Positions 40,992 to 53,659 of a stretch of DNA of 64,000 bases are shown piece by piece. Positions within the stretch are counted from its first letter, which is position 1. Every line of letters begins with the position of its first letter. Source of the DNA: Saposhnikovia divaricata (Eukaryota; Streptophyta; Magnoliopsida; Apiales; Apiaceae); assembly GCA_036435485.1 (NCBI GenBank), contig CM071598.1:182228148-182292147 (forward strand), read 5' to 3'. Both the position numbers and the translations under genes were made by a program. The notes under the pieces were generated by a model. It was not told the DNA's origin. It searched no databases and saw only the letters and a program-made list of their open reading frames with translations.

Positions 40992-41596
40992 TCTTTATTA
41001 ATAAATGAAATCCTATTTGAATGGTTCTACGGTACAAAATTTGATTCAACTCTATAATGATTTTATAGCATATTCGTATGCCAGAATTGTTGTAATTCGA
41101 TTATAATTACAATTCGTATATTATAACCTATTGATTTGCACAAAACCTTTAAGGAGAATTCCTTTTTAATTGTAACTCGATACCAAATTTGGTTACACCC
41201 CTAAATTCCATTTTTCTCCTAAAATTCTATATTATTTTTTTTAATAAAAAATATTGGAATTCTATTATATTGTAATTTTTTATTATAAACATACAAAGTT
41301 GCACAAATAACGTATCTACCGGAACCAAATTTGTTGTGTTCTCTTGATTTTCTTAAAATATTCTTAATTAAATATTAGATGATTTTAATTATTTTTTGAA
41401 AAAAAAGTAAAAGGAAGTTGCACTTGGTTGTTTTGTCGCAAACCATATTTTTGTAAATAAATTCAAAAAATAGTAAAATCGCAAAATAAATAAATAAATA
41501 AATAAGAGTAATATTTATGATAATTTCTTAATACTAAATTAGCGATTAATTTAAATAAATTCTCTCAGCCCGTGCTTCGCATGGGTTATCATCTAA
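40992..41596 (+). mobile_element. Helitron, probable (605 bp)
   Basis: 5' TCTTTATTAATAAATGAAAT after an A. The 3' hairpin CCCGTGCTTCGCATGGG (41569-41585) is followed by TTATCATCTAA and a T. The sister copy at 50976-51607 has the same ends. The 5' end is less certain. Confidence 0.45.
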
Positions 41597-43080
41597 TATA
41601 TTACTAATATTGATATTATATATATTAATTATTATTGTATGAGAGATATGACTCTGAGTCATGCTTAAATTAAAGCCTCCATGTTTATTATTGTATGTTT
41701 AATTATGGTCCCTAGGATACTTATTTAAGTATTATATATTATGCATGTATTGTAGCCATGCTTGTATGTCCCTGCAAGTTAATGATAAAATAGAAAATTT
41801 ACTTTGCCATTTACATTTTTCTCTTAGTTTTCCACCAGCTAATTGGTGTCAAGATTGTAGAATAAATATGAAGAGATTCACAAACATATGAAGAGATTGT
41901 AGAAAAAAAAAAGATTGTAGAAAATGGTCAAACATATGAAGAGATTCACAAACATGCTACTGATAAGTATGATTAATACTTACCTGCAGCGTCCGGTTAC
42001 TTTCGTAGTTGTTATCCTACAATAAAATGAAAATTCATTAAGCCTCACACAAGGCTTTATCCTCCTCAAATAACTTCCATAAAAATTGTGTGTTCTTTCT
42101 ACCTGCAGTTCTGCAATTCATTTCACTTAAGCACTTGAGCTTCTTCACCTCCATCTGATGGAGAAAGTGCCCTAACCCGTTCATCAAATTGTCAAGGTGC
42201 GTAATAGAAGACAGCTAAGTAGTTAACTACTATATAGTATATACATCGGAAAGATGGACAACTGGCATGACAAATTGACAGGTTCTCAATGAGTTATTTG
42301 CGGAGATGTGGAAGGTCAGCCAACCCTTGATTGCCTGCAGATATAACAATTCCAAGTTTTTTTGGTAGAATCTATTCATTTAAATATCATCAAAGATATT
42401 CTGCTCTACCGTGCGATCCCCTGGATGAGTTTGAGGCACTATAACAGATTGAGAAGCAGAAGATAAATATCAGTGCTTCATATTTCTAACAACCATATCC
42501 CATTTTAGTTCAAATCTTTTCATTTTCCCTTAACATACATATTAAGAGTTGTATATTTTGAAAGACCTGTCATGTAGATACAAGTATACAGTACAACACA
42601 ACTAGCATGACTTTTGTCTCTCCCATCCCAAGACGAAATTTTTTAAATGAATTGACAGATGGAGTTTACTACTCAATGTATCTCAAGTTGACAAGCAAGT
42701 TGACAAGCAGGTACACGCTCGAGTTACAGCTAGACACCAATTCAGTTCAATCAAGTCAAAGTTAACACATTTAGAGTACACTGGGAATAGCTATGTTCAT
42801 TTACAGTCCCATTAAACATAAAAAAACATATTATTAGCTCATCGAGATTCTCTGAAATGATCTTTTCCAGAAAGAAAAACATTGGCAAGGATTTGTTAAT
42901 TACATGAAGGCCATGTCATCACTCATCAACATGCTAACTCTTTAACAAAATATATTATAATTAAATAATCATGAATGGTCCATGCTGTATGTACCATTAC
43001 TTCTCTTATTTTCTCGTACATTTCTTTCCCTGTTTGTTGATTCTAATAATACACAATCCCTGTGATACAATTTGTTATCT

Positions 43081-43127
<47 letters not shown>

Positions 43128-43329
43128 TATTTATTTATTTATTTTAGTAAATTTCCTGAATATTGTGTTGAATTTAATATTTCTTAATATATGACTTATT
43201 TGATATTTCTTCCTTAATAGAGAGACATGCTCCCTTCCTAAAGGTACACAGCAAGATACAACCTAACAAAGATAGAAAATTTGCAAATTTCAACTACTGT
43301 AGAGAGTACTTCAAATTTAAAACTTGTTT
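41597..43329. other. Intergenic with an AT microsatellite
   Basis: (TA)n at 43084-43124. A minus-strand open stretch near 42115-42200 (GHFLHQMEVKKLKCLSEMNC) is coding-like but isolated. Otherwise no feature. Confidence 0.4.
43084..43124. repeat. (TA)20 microsatellite
   Basis: Uninterrupted TA dinucleotides followed by T-rich sequence, about 200 bp upstream of the UGT pseudogene. Confidence 0.95.
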
Positions 43330-44600
43330 GAACAGAAACAGGCCTCCTCCCCTACTTCACTTATAGCCACATGGTTCCTCTTATTGATGTTGCTGTACTC
43401 TTCGCCACTCTCGGCGGTGTTAATTTTCCAGCATCACAACCACACACAACGCAACCATCTTCCAGTTCAGCACCAACAAGAGCATAAGATCCGGGCTTCA
43501 AATCGCCATCCCCTCTTTCAAGTTCCAATTTAAAAGATTGATCTCCCTACAGGTTGAGATTTCAGTATGATGACATTGCCCGAACAATATTCGAGAGTAA
43601 TGAAAAGGCAAAGGGCTTCTTGATAAGCCAATGGAAAATCCAACTCGCTCTCTGTCTCCTGATTGTATCTTTTCTAATATGATTTTCATTTGGAGTGCTG
43701 ATCTGGCCCGGATCTTATGATTACCAGATTCATGTTTTTTTTCCCTTACAGATCTTTTATTACTGCATCAAACACAACTTGAAGTTTCTTGAACTCCCTA
43801 ATAAGCTGAAATTGACTAGGTTGCGGCAACCAGACCAACATATGATTGAAGCCAAATACACAGAAAAGTTTAAAAGCGATAGTAGTTTTACAAATTCAGA
43901 GCTATGGTACAGTTCATGACACCTTTTTCAAGCTCGAGCCAACTTTTGCTAACCTCAACTCGAAAGTAATTAGTAATTTGCAAGAGATCTTGACATATTG
44001 GTCCTTTATTTCACTTTTCAAGCAAAAACGAGGTTCAGATTTCAGGTGTTTTTATTACTATTCCCGATCAAAATTTTATGAATTGGTTCAATAGTCAGAA
44101 ACCCAAGTTTGTCGTTCATGTGCGTTTTATTGAAATTGTACTAGCATTAACTGCATCCAACCATTTGTTTGTTTTAGAGATTAAAAATGAGAGTTTAAAG
44201 AAAATAAAGAGATAGGCCCCACACATGAAGATATTGAATCATCCAACAATCTGCGGGTTCATAACTCATTGTAGTTAAGACTCCGTCCTTGAGGCTATGA
44301 TTGCTGGTGTACCACTTATTACTTGGTCATTATTTGCGGAACAATTTTACAATGAGAAGCTTATAATTCAAATTCTGGACAATGGAGTGGAAGTGAGGTC
44401 CGAGGTATATAATTTCTCGCCAAAGATTAAGAGTCCGGTGATCGGAAAAGACAAGATAAAAAAGGTAGTGATGTGGTTGATGTGTGGTTCCTCTGAAAGT
44501 GAGAAGATTAGGCGATATGCTGCTGAAAAAGATATCAGTGATGGCGAAACGTGCAAAGGAGGAAGACAGGTTGTCTTATAAAAGTTTCTTATTTGATCTT
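43330..44600 (+). pseudogene. UGT73-like glycosyltransferase pseudogene
   Basis: Pieces in several frames match the intact gene at 45642-47051: the region equivalent to SHMLPLLDVAILFATLGGV near 43365-43425, FYYCIKHNLKFLELPNKLKL near 43755-43815, and AGVPLITWSLFAEQFYNEKL near 44303-44362. Frameshifts and stops interrupt it. In the PSPG box the HCGW positions read HCS then TAA (44276-44278). It lies tail-to-tail with the intact gene about 1 kb away, indicating an inverted local duplication. Large parts of the N- and middle domains are missing or scrambled. Confidence 0.88.
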
Positions 44601-45641
44601 TAAACAAACTAGTGGTCGAGCATATGATACGGCAACTTGAACCTACTTAACAACCCTCTTTTTAGCATGTATAAATGATATAAATAAGCTAAAAATTTAA
44701 TTAAACTTTTAACCCCTCAAGTAATAAAGCACTAAAATTTTCTAGTAAAAATAATTAAACTATTTACCAATGAAAATATATAACTCCTTTCATTCTCATT
44801 CCTCATTGCTAATGAGTTCTTAAATTTTCTAGTATAAATTATTAGACTATTTACTAATGAAAATATAGAACTCCTTTTATTCTCATTCCTCATTGCTCAT
44901 AAGTTCCTCGTGATGCTAGACAACGGGCCAAAAAGCTCAAGGAAAGTATTTTGGAGCAATATTATTGGATTTGGTATTAGAATACTTTAGCATAAACTTA
45001 ATAATGTATATTATTGATAATATTATTTAGAGTTTAGTTTAAGTAGGGAAGTGGATTTGGTATGAGTTTAATTATTGTAATGTCAATTATTATTAAGAAT
45101 TATTGTAATTAAGTAGAGACTATCATATATAGTTCGACCTCACATCAAACCGTTTGTTACATCATCAATTATTAATTTCAATAAGCATAAATATACATCG
45201 CGTTAATATTATTTTATTTTATAATTACACATATGATTGAAGTGCATACTTATTGATAAAAGTATATTTAATTCAAATTTCACAAAATATAGATATTCCA
45301 TTATTTCTTTATATATATTACGATCCTCATAAATATAAACATGTTGTGTATTAAAGGCCTATTTTAATGTTGTGTACTATTTTGTAATTCACTAAGGTAA
45401 GAAATTATATATACATTGATAAACATTCGTTGGATACTTAATTCTAGATGCTTTTATTTATTTAGTTAATTGGTATAAAATCTGTTTAAAAATATCTGGA
45501 ACTTTAATTGTTTTGCTTGCTCAGTTGCATTAATTCATATAATAAATCATGTCAATTTTATAGGAGTATTGTTTTATTTATTATTGATTTGACACACACA
45601 AATATGCCAAAATCATATTTATAGGTACATCAATTACTTTA
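44601..45641. other. Spacer between the convergent UGT copies
   Basis: AT-rich. It has an 87-bp tandem duplication at 44735-44908 (aaattttctagta... twice). No gene. Confidence 0.6.
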
Positions 45642-47051
45642 TTATTTCTTGACAACACAATCTTTAATTTCCTGTATCAATGCCATGAGATCATTATAAG
45701 ACGACCCGTCTTCCTCCGTTGCACGTTTCGCCATCACTGATATCTTTTCTGCACGTCGCCTAATAATCTCACTTTCAAGGGAACCACACGTCAACCGCAT
45801 CACTGCCTTTATTATCTTGTCTTTTCCGATCACCGGACTCCTAATATCCGGTGAGAAATTATTTACCTCAGACCCCACTTTCACTCCGATACCCAGAATT
45901 TGAATTATAAGTTTCTCGTTGTGAAATTGTTCGGCAAATAATGGCCAAGTAATGAGTGGTACACCAGCAACCATTGCCTCAAGGACCGAGTCCCAACCAC
46001 AATGAGTCAAGAACGCACCGATAGCCGGGTGATTCAATATCTTTATTTGTGGGGCCCATCCATGAATTATTATCCCATTACTTTCTTTAAATTCTCCTAC
46101 TCCTGGTATAGGCATACTTTTCTTAGTCACCAAAACAAATGGCTGATTAGATGCCTTTAATGCTAATACAATTTCAATCAACTGCCTCTCATCAAAATTA
46201 ACCATAGTGCCGAAACACACATAAACTACTGACTTGGCTTTCTGTGTATCGAGCCAATTTAGACAATTCAGATCGGAACTAGTATTGCAATCACCTGAAA
46301 TCCGAACCTCCTTTCTGCCACTTAAGTGAAATAAAGGACCAATATGCCACGATTTCTTGCAAATAAACTTCTTGTACATGTCAGCATAAGTTGGCTCGAT
46401 CTCGAGAAATGTGTTGTGGACTGTACCGTAGCTCCATTTGAATTGTTCCCTGAATGAGGCTCTGTATGAGGCTCTGGTAATATGTTGGTCTGGTTCTTGA
46501 GACCTTATTAATTTCAACTTACGGGGAAGTTGAAGAGCAGAAGAACTTTCTGTTGCAGGCTCGACGACTTTCTTATAAGGTGTGTCGATGCAATGATAAA
46601 AGAAATTGTAAGGGAGAAACATGAGCCTAGGAATCTTAAGCTCCAATGCCAGGTCAACACTCCAAGGGAAAAAAAAATCAGAAAAGATACAATCAGGAGA
46701 CAAAGAGCGAGTCAAATTTTCCATTGGTTTTTTAAGAAGTCCTATGGCTCGCTTCAGCTTTGGATATTGTTCAGATGATGTCACCGTACCAAAATTCTCG
46801 ATTCCTTCAGGAAGATCTACTTGCTCTGATGGGAACTTAAGAGAAAGGATGGCGATTTGAACACCAGATTTTAATCTCTCATTAATGGTGAACTGGAAGA
46901 TGGCCGCGTTGTGTGGGGTTGTGATGATGGAAACCTTAACACCTCCGAGAGTGGCGAAGAGTATAGCAACGTCTAGTAGGGGAAGCATGTGGCTGCAAAC
47001 AAAGTAGGGGAGGAAGACAACATGGGGTTTTTTGTTTTCTATGCTGGCCAT
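45642..47051 (-). CDS. UDP-glycosyltransferase, UGT73-like (469 aa)
   Basis: Transfers a sugar from a UDP-sugar to a small secondary metabolite in the cytosol; acceptor not predictable. Family 1 fold: the N-terminal catalytic His is H21 (SHMLPL) and the partner Asp is D125 (CIFSDFFFPW). The C-terminal PSPG box spans residues 332-375, from WAPQIKILNHPAIGAF to LFAEQ, with the final Gln usual for UDP-glucose users. Within it the normally conserved HCGWNS reads HCGWDS (Asp at 354). TTPHNAA at 44-50 and overall length fit UGT73. Single exon, clean start at 47051, TATA-like GTATATATAAT (47099-47109) about 50 bp upstream. Its inverted neighbour is a dead copy. Confidence 0.92.
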   Translation of the reverse strand: MASIENKKPHVVFLPYFVCSHMLPLLDVAILFATLGGVKVSIITTPHNAAIFQFTINERLKSGVQIAILSLKFPSEQVDLPEGIENFGTVTSSEQYPKLKRAIGLLKKPMENLTRSLSPDCIFSDFFFPWSVDLALELKIPRLMFLPYNFFYHCIDTPYKKVVEPATESSSALQLPRKLKLIRSQEPDQHITRASYRASFREQFKWSYGTVHNTFLEIEPTYADMYKKFICKKSWHIGPLFHLSGRKEVRISGDCNTSSDLNCLNWLDTQKAKSVVYVCFGTMVNFDERQLIEIVLALKASNQPFVLVTKKSMPIPGVGEFKESNGIIIHGWAPQIKILNHPAIGAFLTHCGWDSVLEAMVAGVPLITWPLFAEQFHNEKLIIQILGIGVKVGSEVNNFSPDIRSPVIGKDKIIKAVMRLTCGSLESEIIRRRAEKISVMAKRATEEDGSSYNDLMALIQEIKDCVVKK

Positions 47052-47098
47052 TGATGCTTGTAGTCAATTGTTATGGTTTCAAAACGTGAAGATAATAT

Positions 47099-47109
47099 GT
47101 ATATATAAT
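47099..47109 (-). promoter_or_regulatory. TATA-like box of the UGT gene
   Basis: The minus strand reads ATTATATATAC, about 48 bp before the ATG. That leaves a very short leader. Confidence 0.45.
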
Positions 47110-48490
47110 GTGTTTGATTAACCTCTTACCCAAAAGAACATAAAAGCTTGCCCTCGGTGATGCCAAGGCGTTTGACTTTAGGCGGTTCAGTCTTTAATAA
47201 ATCCAACGACCAACTAAACTAAATAAAGACTCACATCTTCTTAAAGAATATCCGCATCTTATTAGACAAATGTAACCCCCTACTAATCGATTTGAACAAG
47301 CAATTAAACAAAGATAAATCAAAACAAAGTAAATCCGCAAAAATGACATGAAAGAAAGGATAAAGATGAAACGGCGCAATAAAAAAGTGCATTCTCAAGA
47401 TTAAAAACTCTAATCTCTCAGTTCTTTCTATTTCAAAACCAACAGATCTCCACGTGTTGCCTTGAGATTGATCAGGAACTCAAATGCACATAACCCCAGG
47501 ACAATGCTATCTATATAAACGTATTGCTTCATTAATCAAAACTGTGACTCTTGGTGTTAGAATAGAATTTTCACTCTAATAATTAATTCGAATAAGAACT
47601 AACTATCTTTAGATTAAACCAACTTATTACTTACGTCTCTCAACTTTCATTAATTATTAATGATAAGGCAAGAACAAATATAGCTATCTGTGGTTCTATA
47701 GTTAAAACCAATTATCCATTTGTGCTACTTTCCATCCAATTATATCAATGCAATGGATTGATAAGTTAGTAAATCTAGTTCTCTATTCTGGCTACAAACA
47801 CAATTATATGTATGCGTTATACTTGCTCTTATAGCCTAAACAATACCGTATCTATTGAAAATAATCTATCTGTCAAACGGTTAATTTTGTTACACCAAAA
47901 CCAAATCAAACAGATCCGGTATATCGAAAGATTAAATTTTTAGGCATAAAAACAAGATAAATATCCAAAATTCAAGCATAGCATCAAATTCGAACAAGTA
48001 ACAATATAAAGATTGATTTTTTACGCATAAGAAACAAGAAAAACTATCAAAATTCGATTACAACATCAAATTCTAACAAGTAACAAAATAAAGATTTAAT
48101 ATTTAGGTATTAGAAACAAGAAAAATGATCAAAATTCAATAATAACAACAAATTCTAATTACAAGATAAATGAAAGAAAGTATATTTACCTCACCTTGCT
48201 AGCAGCATTGAAGTTAATTATCCAATTTTCAAATACGCCCAATTTTAAAACCCTAGACCGAGAAATGTTTATAGGGATACAAGTCTCATCACTCTTCTGG
48301 TTCTAGCGTAGGCCTCGTGTTCGTGTGTGATTTTTTTTTAAAATTTTCTTTTGGTAATTTTAGTTGTGTTCATTATAACCGATATGTTTTTCTTTAATAC
48401 ATACAGTAAATGTTTAAAAAATGTATTTTCTTTAAAAATTATGATTTTTGAATTTTTGTTATTAAAATATGAATATTTGATATTTGTTTG
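47110..48490. other. Intergenic
   Basis: AT-rich with repeated phrases (caaaattcaa / acaagtaacaa...aaagatt) at about 47960-48130. No gene supported. Confidence 0.4.
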
Positions 48491-49680
48491 TAGGGGTGGA
48501 AAAAAAATCGAATTGAAACCAAAATCGGACAAGACTGAACCGAAAAAACCGAAATCGAATTAGCGGTTGCGGTTTTTGATTTTTAAAAACGAGACTTTCG
48601 GTTCCGATTGTTATAGGTTAACACTGAACCGGTTAAAACCGAACCGAATCAATTATTAAAATAAATAAATATATAATTTATATAAATTTATATAATTTAT
48701 ATGTATTCTTAAAATTAATAAATATATTATATCTTGAATTAGAATTAAGCTTCTTTTTTTTTGAAAAAAAAATTAGAATTAAGCTTCAAAACGATGTCGG
48801 TTGAGGAAAAGGAAGATGTCGAAGCTGGAGATATGTAATAAAATTCTTTAACTTAAATTCTTAATTATGTATTGAAATATAGATTCTTCATAGCGGGATA
48901 GGTTGAGTGTCCGAGTTTTAGCAAACTAAACATTAGTTTTTTTTTGGAAAAAAACAACACTAAGAGAACTTCATAAGAGCGTAAATACAATAAAATTTAG
49001 ATAATTGCCAGACCACCTGTATATAAATGCTACAATGCAATGTCATTAATCTGCACATCTAGCATTAGCACTAACATATACACAGAGTGTACTCATTCAA
49101 CAACTCAATCACTTTGCTTAAAAATCGAAAATGTTACTCCCTCCGTCCCATTTTATATGACCCTTATTCCTCTTTGGGACGTCCCAAAAAAAATGAACCT
49201 ACTATTCTTACTATTTTTGTACACTACTTTTCACTATTACACCCACTACTTCTCTATTTTATACTCCTTCTTTATTAAATAAACATTATAACATCCACTA
49301 CTTTTCACTATTACACCCACTACCAAATCATTATACAATATAATACACTACCACCGAAACTAAAGAATTGGTTTTGCTGGGCAAGTGGCCAAATTAAGCA
49401 ATCAAAGGCTGCCAACAAATAGAGTCAAAAAAGCTTTCTTGATGTTTGGGAAATATTGACCGGGTCATATATTCCGGGACAGAGGGAGTATAATTTATAA
49501 ATTTAAAGTCTTATAATATATTTATGATTCTTTTGTTTGGTTTAATAACTGAAACCGAACCGTTAAAAACGAACCGAGCTTTTTAAAACCGTTGGTTGCG
49601 ATTGCGGTTTTCAATTTTTACGTGGTTTCGGGTTCGATTTCGGGGCAAAACCGCCCCGAACCGAACCGTGCTCACCCCTA
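48491..49680. mobile_element. hAT-like non-autonomous element with 'ACCGAACC' ends
   Basis: The left end TAGGGGTG (48491-48498) and right end CACCCCTA (49673-49680) are inverted. Subterminal regions on both sides are dense in accgaac/ggttcgg phrases. No clear 8-bp duplication. A Stowaway MITE (49137-49488) is nested inside. Confidence 0.5.
49137..49488. mobile_element. Stowaway-type MITE, nested
   Basis: CTCCCTCCGTCCCA at the left and GGGACAGAGGGAG at the right, between TA dinucleotides (49135-49136, 49489-49490). Its interior shares the cactattacacccactac phrase with the element at 26778. Confidence 0.85.
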
Positions 49681-50030
49681 AATATAACCATCGATTTATT
49701 TATGCAATATAAGTAACTAAAATGTATTCATTTAACTATAATTTTTCTTTTGTATGATTATTATAAATCATATTAATACTAATATGATTTTATTATTACA
49801 TCGGATTTGATTGCATAATTATTGTGATAAAAATATACTCCTACATAATTTGTTACTTTCTTTTCATAATTTCAAGACACATACACATGTAATAAAATTA
49901 ACTTAATTAAAAAGCATGAATAATAAATTTCAGAGAGTCGTTGTTTGGTCGAAGGAAGTAGAAATTAGTTGGGGGAGGGTAAAGGGGAAGTTGGGGGTTG
50001 ACTGTTGAGTGTTGAGGTACCCAACCAATA
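49681..50030. other. Spacer with a G-quadruplex-type motif
   Basis: Non-coding AT-rich DNA except for four G-runs at 49971-49997 (G5, G3, G4, G5; loops of 1, 4 and 5). Confidence 0.6.
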
Positions 50031-51607
50031 TGAGATATATAACTTTTATTAATAGGTGAAATTCTTTTTTAATAGTATCTAAAATTTAGTTCGTATTATA
50101 TTTTAATTTCATTCCTAAAATTTTATTTTTTTATTCCTACTATATTTTGGTTCATCCCTAAAATCCTATTTTCCTAAAATTCTGTGTTGTTTTTTTTAAA
50201 ATAGAATAAAAATAGAAATTCTATTATAATTATAATTCTTTTATTTGTAATTTTTTTAATAGAATCATATTTCCCCTAGGATACTATGCTTCTTTAAAAA
50301 GAATTAAAAATAGAATTCTTATGATAATTATAATTCTTTTATTTATAATTTTTTTACTAGAAAAAACCAACGACCAAAAGCCACCAACAAATTGAAGGTA
50401 AAAGACCAACGAATATAATATACAATCTAGGGTTACTTGATATAAATTTTTGTAAAACACCAACGAATACAACGAATACGTAGACTAGTCAAATCTATAA
50501 TCTTTATTAATACATCTCTGTTTAATGGTACTTTCGTAACAAATTTGGTTACACCTTATTTTGGTTTCATCACAGATTCCTACTCCCCTAAATTCATATT
50601 ATTTTCTAAAAAAATTGTTTGGAATTTTGTTATAATTATAATTCTTTTACTATAATCTTGTTGAATTGTACAAATAACGTATCTATTAGAAACAAAACCA
50701 TGTATGTTATGTTTTCTCGATTGTTTAAAATATAATCTTAAATAAATAATAAATAAAATATATATATATATATAATCTTTATTAATAAAAAAACCCCTTT
50801 ATGTACTATTTTGTACTAAATTTGGTTCGTATCATATTTTGGTTTCACCCCAAGAATCCTATTTCCCCTAGAATTCTATGTTATTTTATAAAATAAATAA
50901 AAACTCATATTACAATTATAATTCTTTTATTACAACTTAATAAAAAAAAGACTACGAATACATATGCTCATCTTATCTATAATAAACGAAATACATTTTT
51001 AATGGTACTTCAGTACCAAAATTTGGTTCCACCCCTAAGATTCCTATTTCTCCGAGGATTCTATATTATTTTTTAATAAAATAATAAAATTGTCAATACT
51101 ACTATAATTTTATTTTATATTATAACTCTATTTAGTTCACAAATAACGTATTTATCATAATCATGTACATTTTAACATATATATCGAAATCATTTATTTT
51201 TTTTATCGATTTTCTTAAATAAACATAAATAAATAATATATAAATGACCTTTATCAATAAGCAAATTCTTTGTAAATAGCGTAATTTTTTATAATAAACT
51301 AATGATCAATTTAATTAAATTTTCTCAAGACCTTATCTTCTAATATCTTATTAGTAAGTGATACCCCATTTTAATGGTGCTTCCTTCTAGATTCTTGTCT
51401 CCTAGAATTATTGAAATTTTGATGTATTTACAATTATTTTATTATAAACTACTGAGTGCATAAATATCGTTGTTTGCTTTTATACTTTTATCATTTTTTA
51501 AAGTATTTTTTAATGATAAATAAAATAATTCTTATAAAAATTTAATAAAAAAAAATCAATTTTAATAAATTATCTCGACCCGTGTTTTGGCACGCATTAT
51601 CATCTAA
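50031..51607 (+). mobile_element. Helitron-derived cluster; best element 50976-51607
   Basis: Five degenerate copies of a segment like 'ctttattaataag.gaaat.cc.ttaatggtac..accaaatttggtt.caccc' start near 50040, 50494, 50770, 50976 and 51245. The last ends with hairpin CCCGTGTTTTGGCACG and CATCTAA|T at 51607. 50976 (A|TCTATAATAAACG) to 51607 is the most convincing unit (632 bp). No coding. Confidence 0.5.
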
Positions 51608-52257
51608 TTTAAATAAAAAGGAAAGTATAACTATTTATTAAAATAGAGAATTTTACAATTATCAGGAAATTAGATTACGTTTTCATTTTATTACTACATT
51701 GAGTATGGAAAGTACATGAGACCTGCCTTTGGTTGACTTATAAAGGGGTCCTGAGTCCTGTTCCTGACTGCAATTTTCTTACTTTTCTGTGAATAATCAT
51801 CTTTTTATCACGTCTTTCTCAATCAGTAAAGGTACAGTAATCTTCACTAGACCTGCTTCACATTGCTTGACTTATGAAGTGGTCGTTACAGCATTTTTCT
51901 TACTTTATCCTAACAAATATTATTCACATTGCTTGACTTATTAAATGGTCGTTATTTCATTTTTCTTACTTTTTCATAACAAATAATTCGTACAAAACAT
52001 GGGCACAAATTAAACACGAGTTGAGATTAAAATATTAATATTAATAAATAAATAAATACTATTTACTTATGTAGTTATAAAGAAACCCGGTGTGAAATTA
52101 AAGAAATTAAATTAAATAAATCTGGTATAATTATGTAGTTATAAAGAGTAGAACCGAGATTAAGTTAAAAAAATTAAAATCAATAAATCTTGTATAATTA
52201 TGTAGTTGTAGGGAATCGAATCTGAGTATAGTGATAGCCAAATTTGATATTTTGGTA
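51608..52257. other. Upstream region of the receptor kinase, distal part
   Basis: Holds three of the repeated TTGACT units (51733, 51867, 51933) and an approximate 66-bp tandem duplication at 51859-51990 (cacattgcttgactta...). No gene. Confidence 0.5.
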
Positions 52258-53530
52258 TCTATAACCTTTATTAATAAGCGAAATCCCTTTCTAATGGTAC
52301 TACTTTTTTGGTTCGCACCAAATTTTGGTTTCACCCCTAAACTCCTATTTTTATTAGAATTTTATGTTGCTTTTTAATTAAAAAGTAAAAAGCCTATTAT
52401 AACTATAATTCTCTTTTACAATTCTTTTAAATAATTCGAGGTAAAACACCAGCAGGATAAAATTCCACCAACGGGTACAATCTATTTACAAATATATTTA
52501 CACCAACAAATATATAAACCACATTATTATGGATGAAGTTATCACCATCCATCAACGAAGTACAAAAAAATAATACTAATCAAATATATTCATATTTGAT
52601 TAATATATAGATTAATCAAAAAACACAACATAAATACAACAAAAACACAACCATGTAATACATGGTTCTGATAGATACATTATTTGTATAATTACAGAAT
52701 TACAATTATAATAGAATTGCAATAATTTGTATATTTTATTAAAATAAAAAACAAAACCCTAGGAAAAATAGAAATGTAGGGGTAAAACCGAAATAAGGGT
52801 GGAACCCTAAAGGTTATAAATAAAGAAAAACATTAATAAAGGTTATAAAGGAATTTAAGGTTATAAAGGTTATTAATAAAGGTTATATATTAGATGATTT
52901 CAATTATTTCCAGAAAAACATTAAGGAAGTTGCACTTGATTGTTTTTGTCGCAAACCAAATTTTAGAAATAATTTCAAAAAAATAGTAAAATCATAAAAA
53001 TAAATAGATACATAAGAATAATATTTATAATACTTTTTCACTTTTAAATTAGTAATTATTTTAAATAAATCTTTTGAACGACCCGTGTTTCGCACGTGCT
53101 TATCATCTAGTATTGATAACCATTAAAACATGTTTTTTTTTTTGTAAAGATGTTAAAACATGGTTTTTCATATTAAGATAGAGTATAGATAGATTTGTTA
53201 AGGGGCAGTACACTCTTAATTTGCACTAGTTCTCTTTTTCTTCATTTTTTATAAGACACAACTAAATTATATATTTATTTAATTTATGTTAAAATTCATT
53301 TAAAAGAAAGGTCCAACATGGTTACCCAAAAATTTCAAAAATAATGCTGAAAATTAACATTTCAGTAAATATATTATTTTTTGTAATTAGAGGTAACAAC
53401 TCGATGACAAATGGTGTGAAAGCACCATACATTCTAGCTTAGCTTTTAAATTTAGACGAGGCTTCTTTTGCATGTTAGTGGAAAATACAGCTTTCTCAAT
53501 TATAGAGGACCTGCATGACTTTGCTTGACT
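51733..53530 (+). promoter_or_regulatory. Four W-box-bearing repeats upstream of the LRR receptor kinase
   Basis: TTGACT occurs at 51733-51738, 51867-51872, 51933-51938 and 53525-53530. Each sits in a similar context (cctgc...ttgacttat.aa.tggtc). TTGACC/T is the WRKY-binding W-box. The last unit lies about 130 bp before the preferred ATG; the others are separated from it by the Helitron at 52258-53110. Confidence 0.45.
52258..53110 (+). mobile_element. Helitron in the receptor-kinase upstream region (853 bp)
   Basis: 5' A|TCTATAACCTTTATTAATAA. The 3' hairpin ACCCGTGTTTCGCACGTGC (53081-53099) is followed by TTATCATCTAG|T. It has the same ends as the elements at 40992 and 50976. No coding, no target duplication, as expected for a Helitron. 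Confidence 0.62.
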
Positions 53531-53659
53531 TATTAGTTATTAAGTAGTCATTCCTGGAGTTTGAGCAAAAGGACACTACGTATATTAATGTGCACTACCA
53601 GTACCAGTACCAATACCCATACTTTCTTCCCCATTTTCCATTTTGATTGTGCAACCATA
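53111..53659. other. Proximal promoter/leader of the receptor kinase
   Basis: About 550 bp of non-transposon sequence with one W-box repeat at 53525. An in-frame ATG at 53588 would add 24 residues before the preferred start. Confidence 0.4.

Noticed and set aside
42115..42200. Minus-strand exon-like stretch GHFLHQMEVKKLKC
   Set aside because: Isolated, no convincing splice partners or family match.
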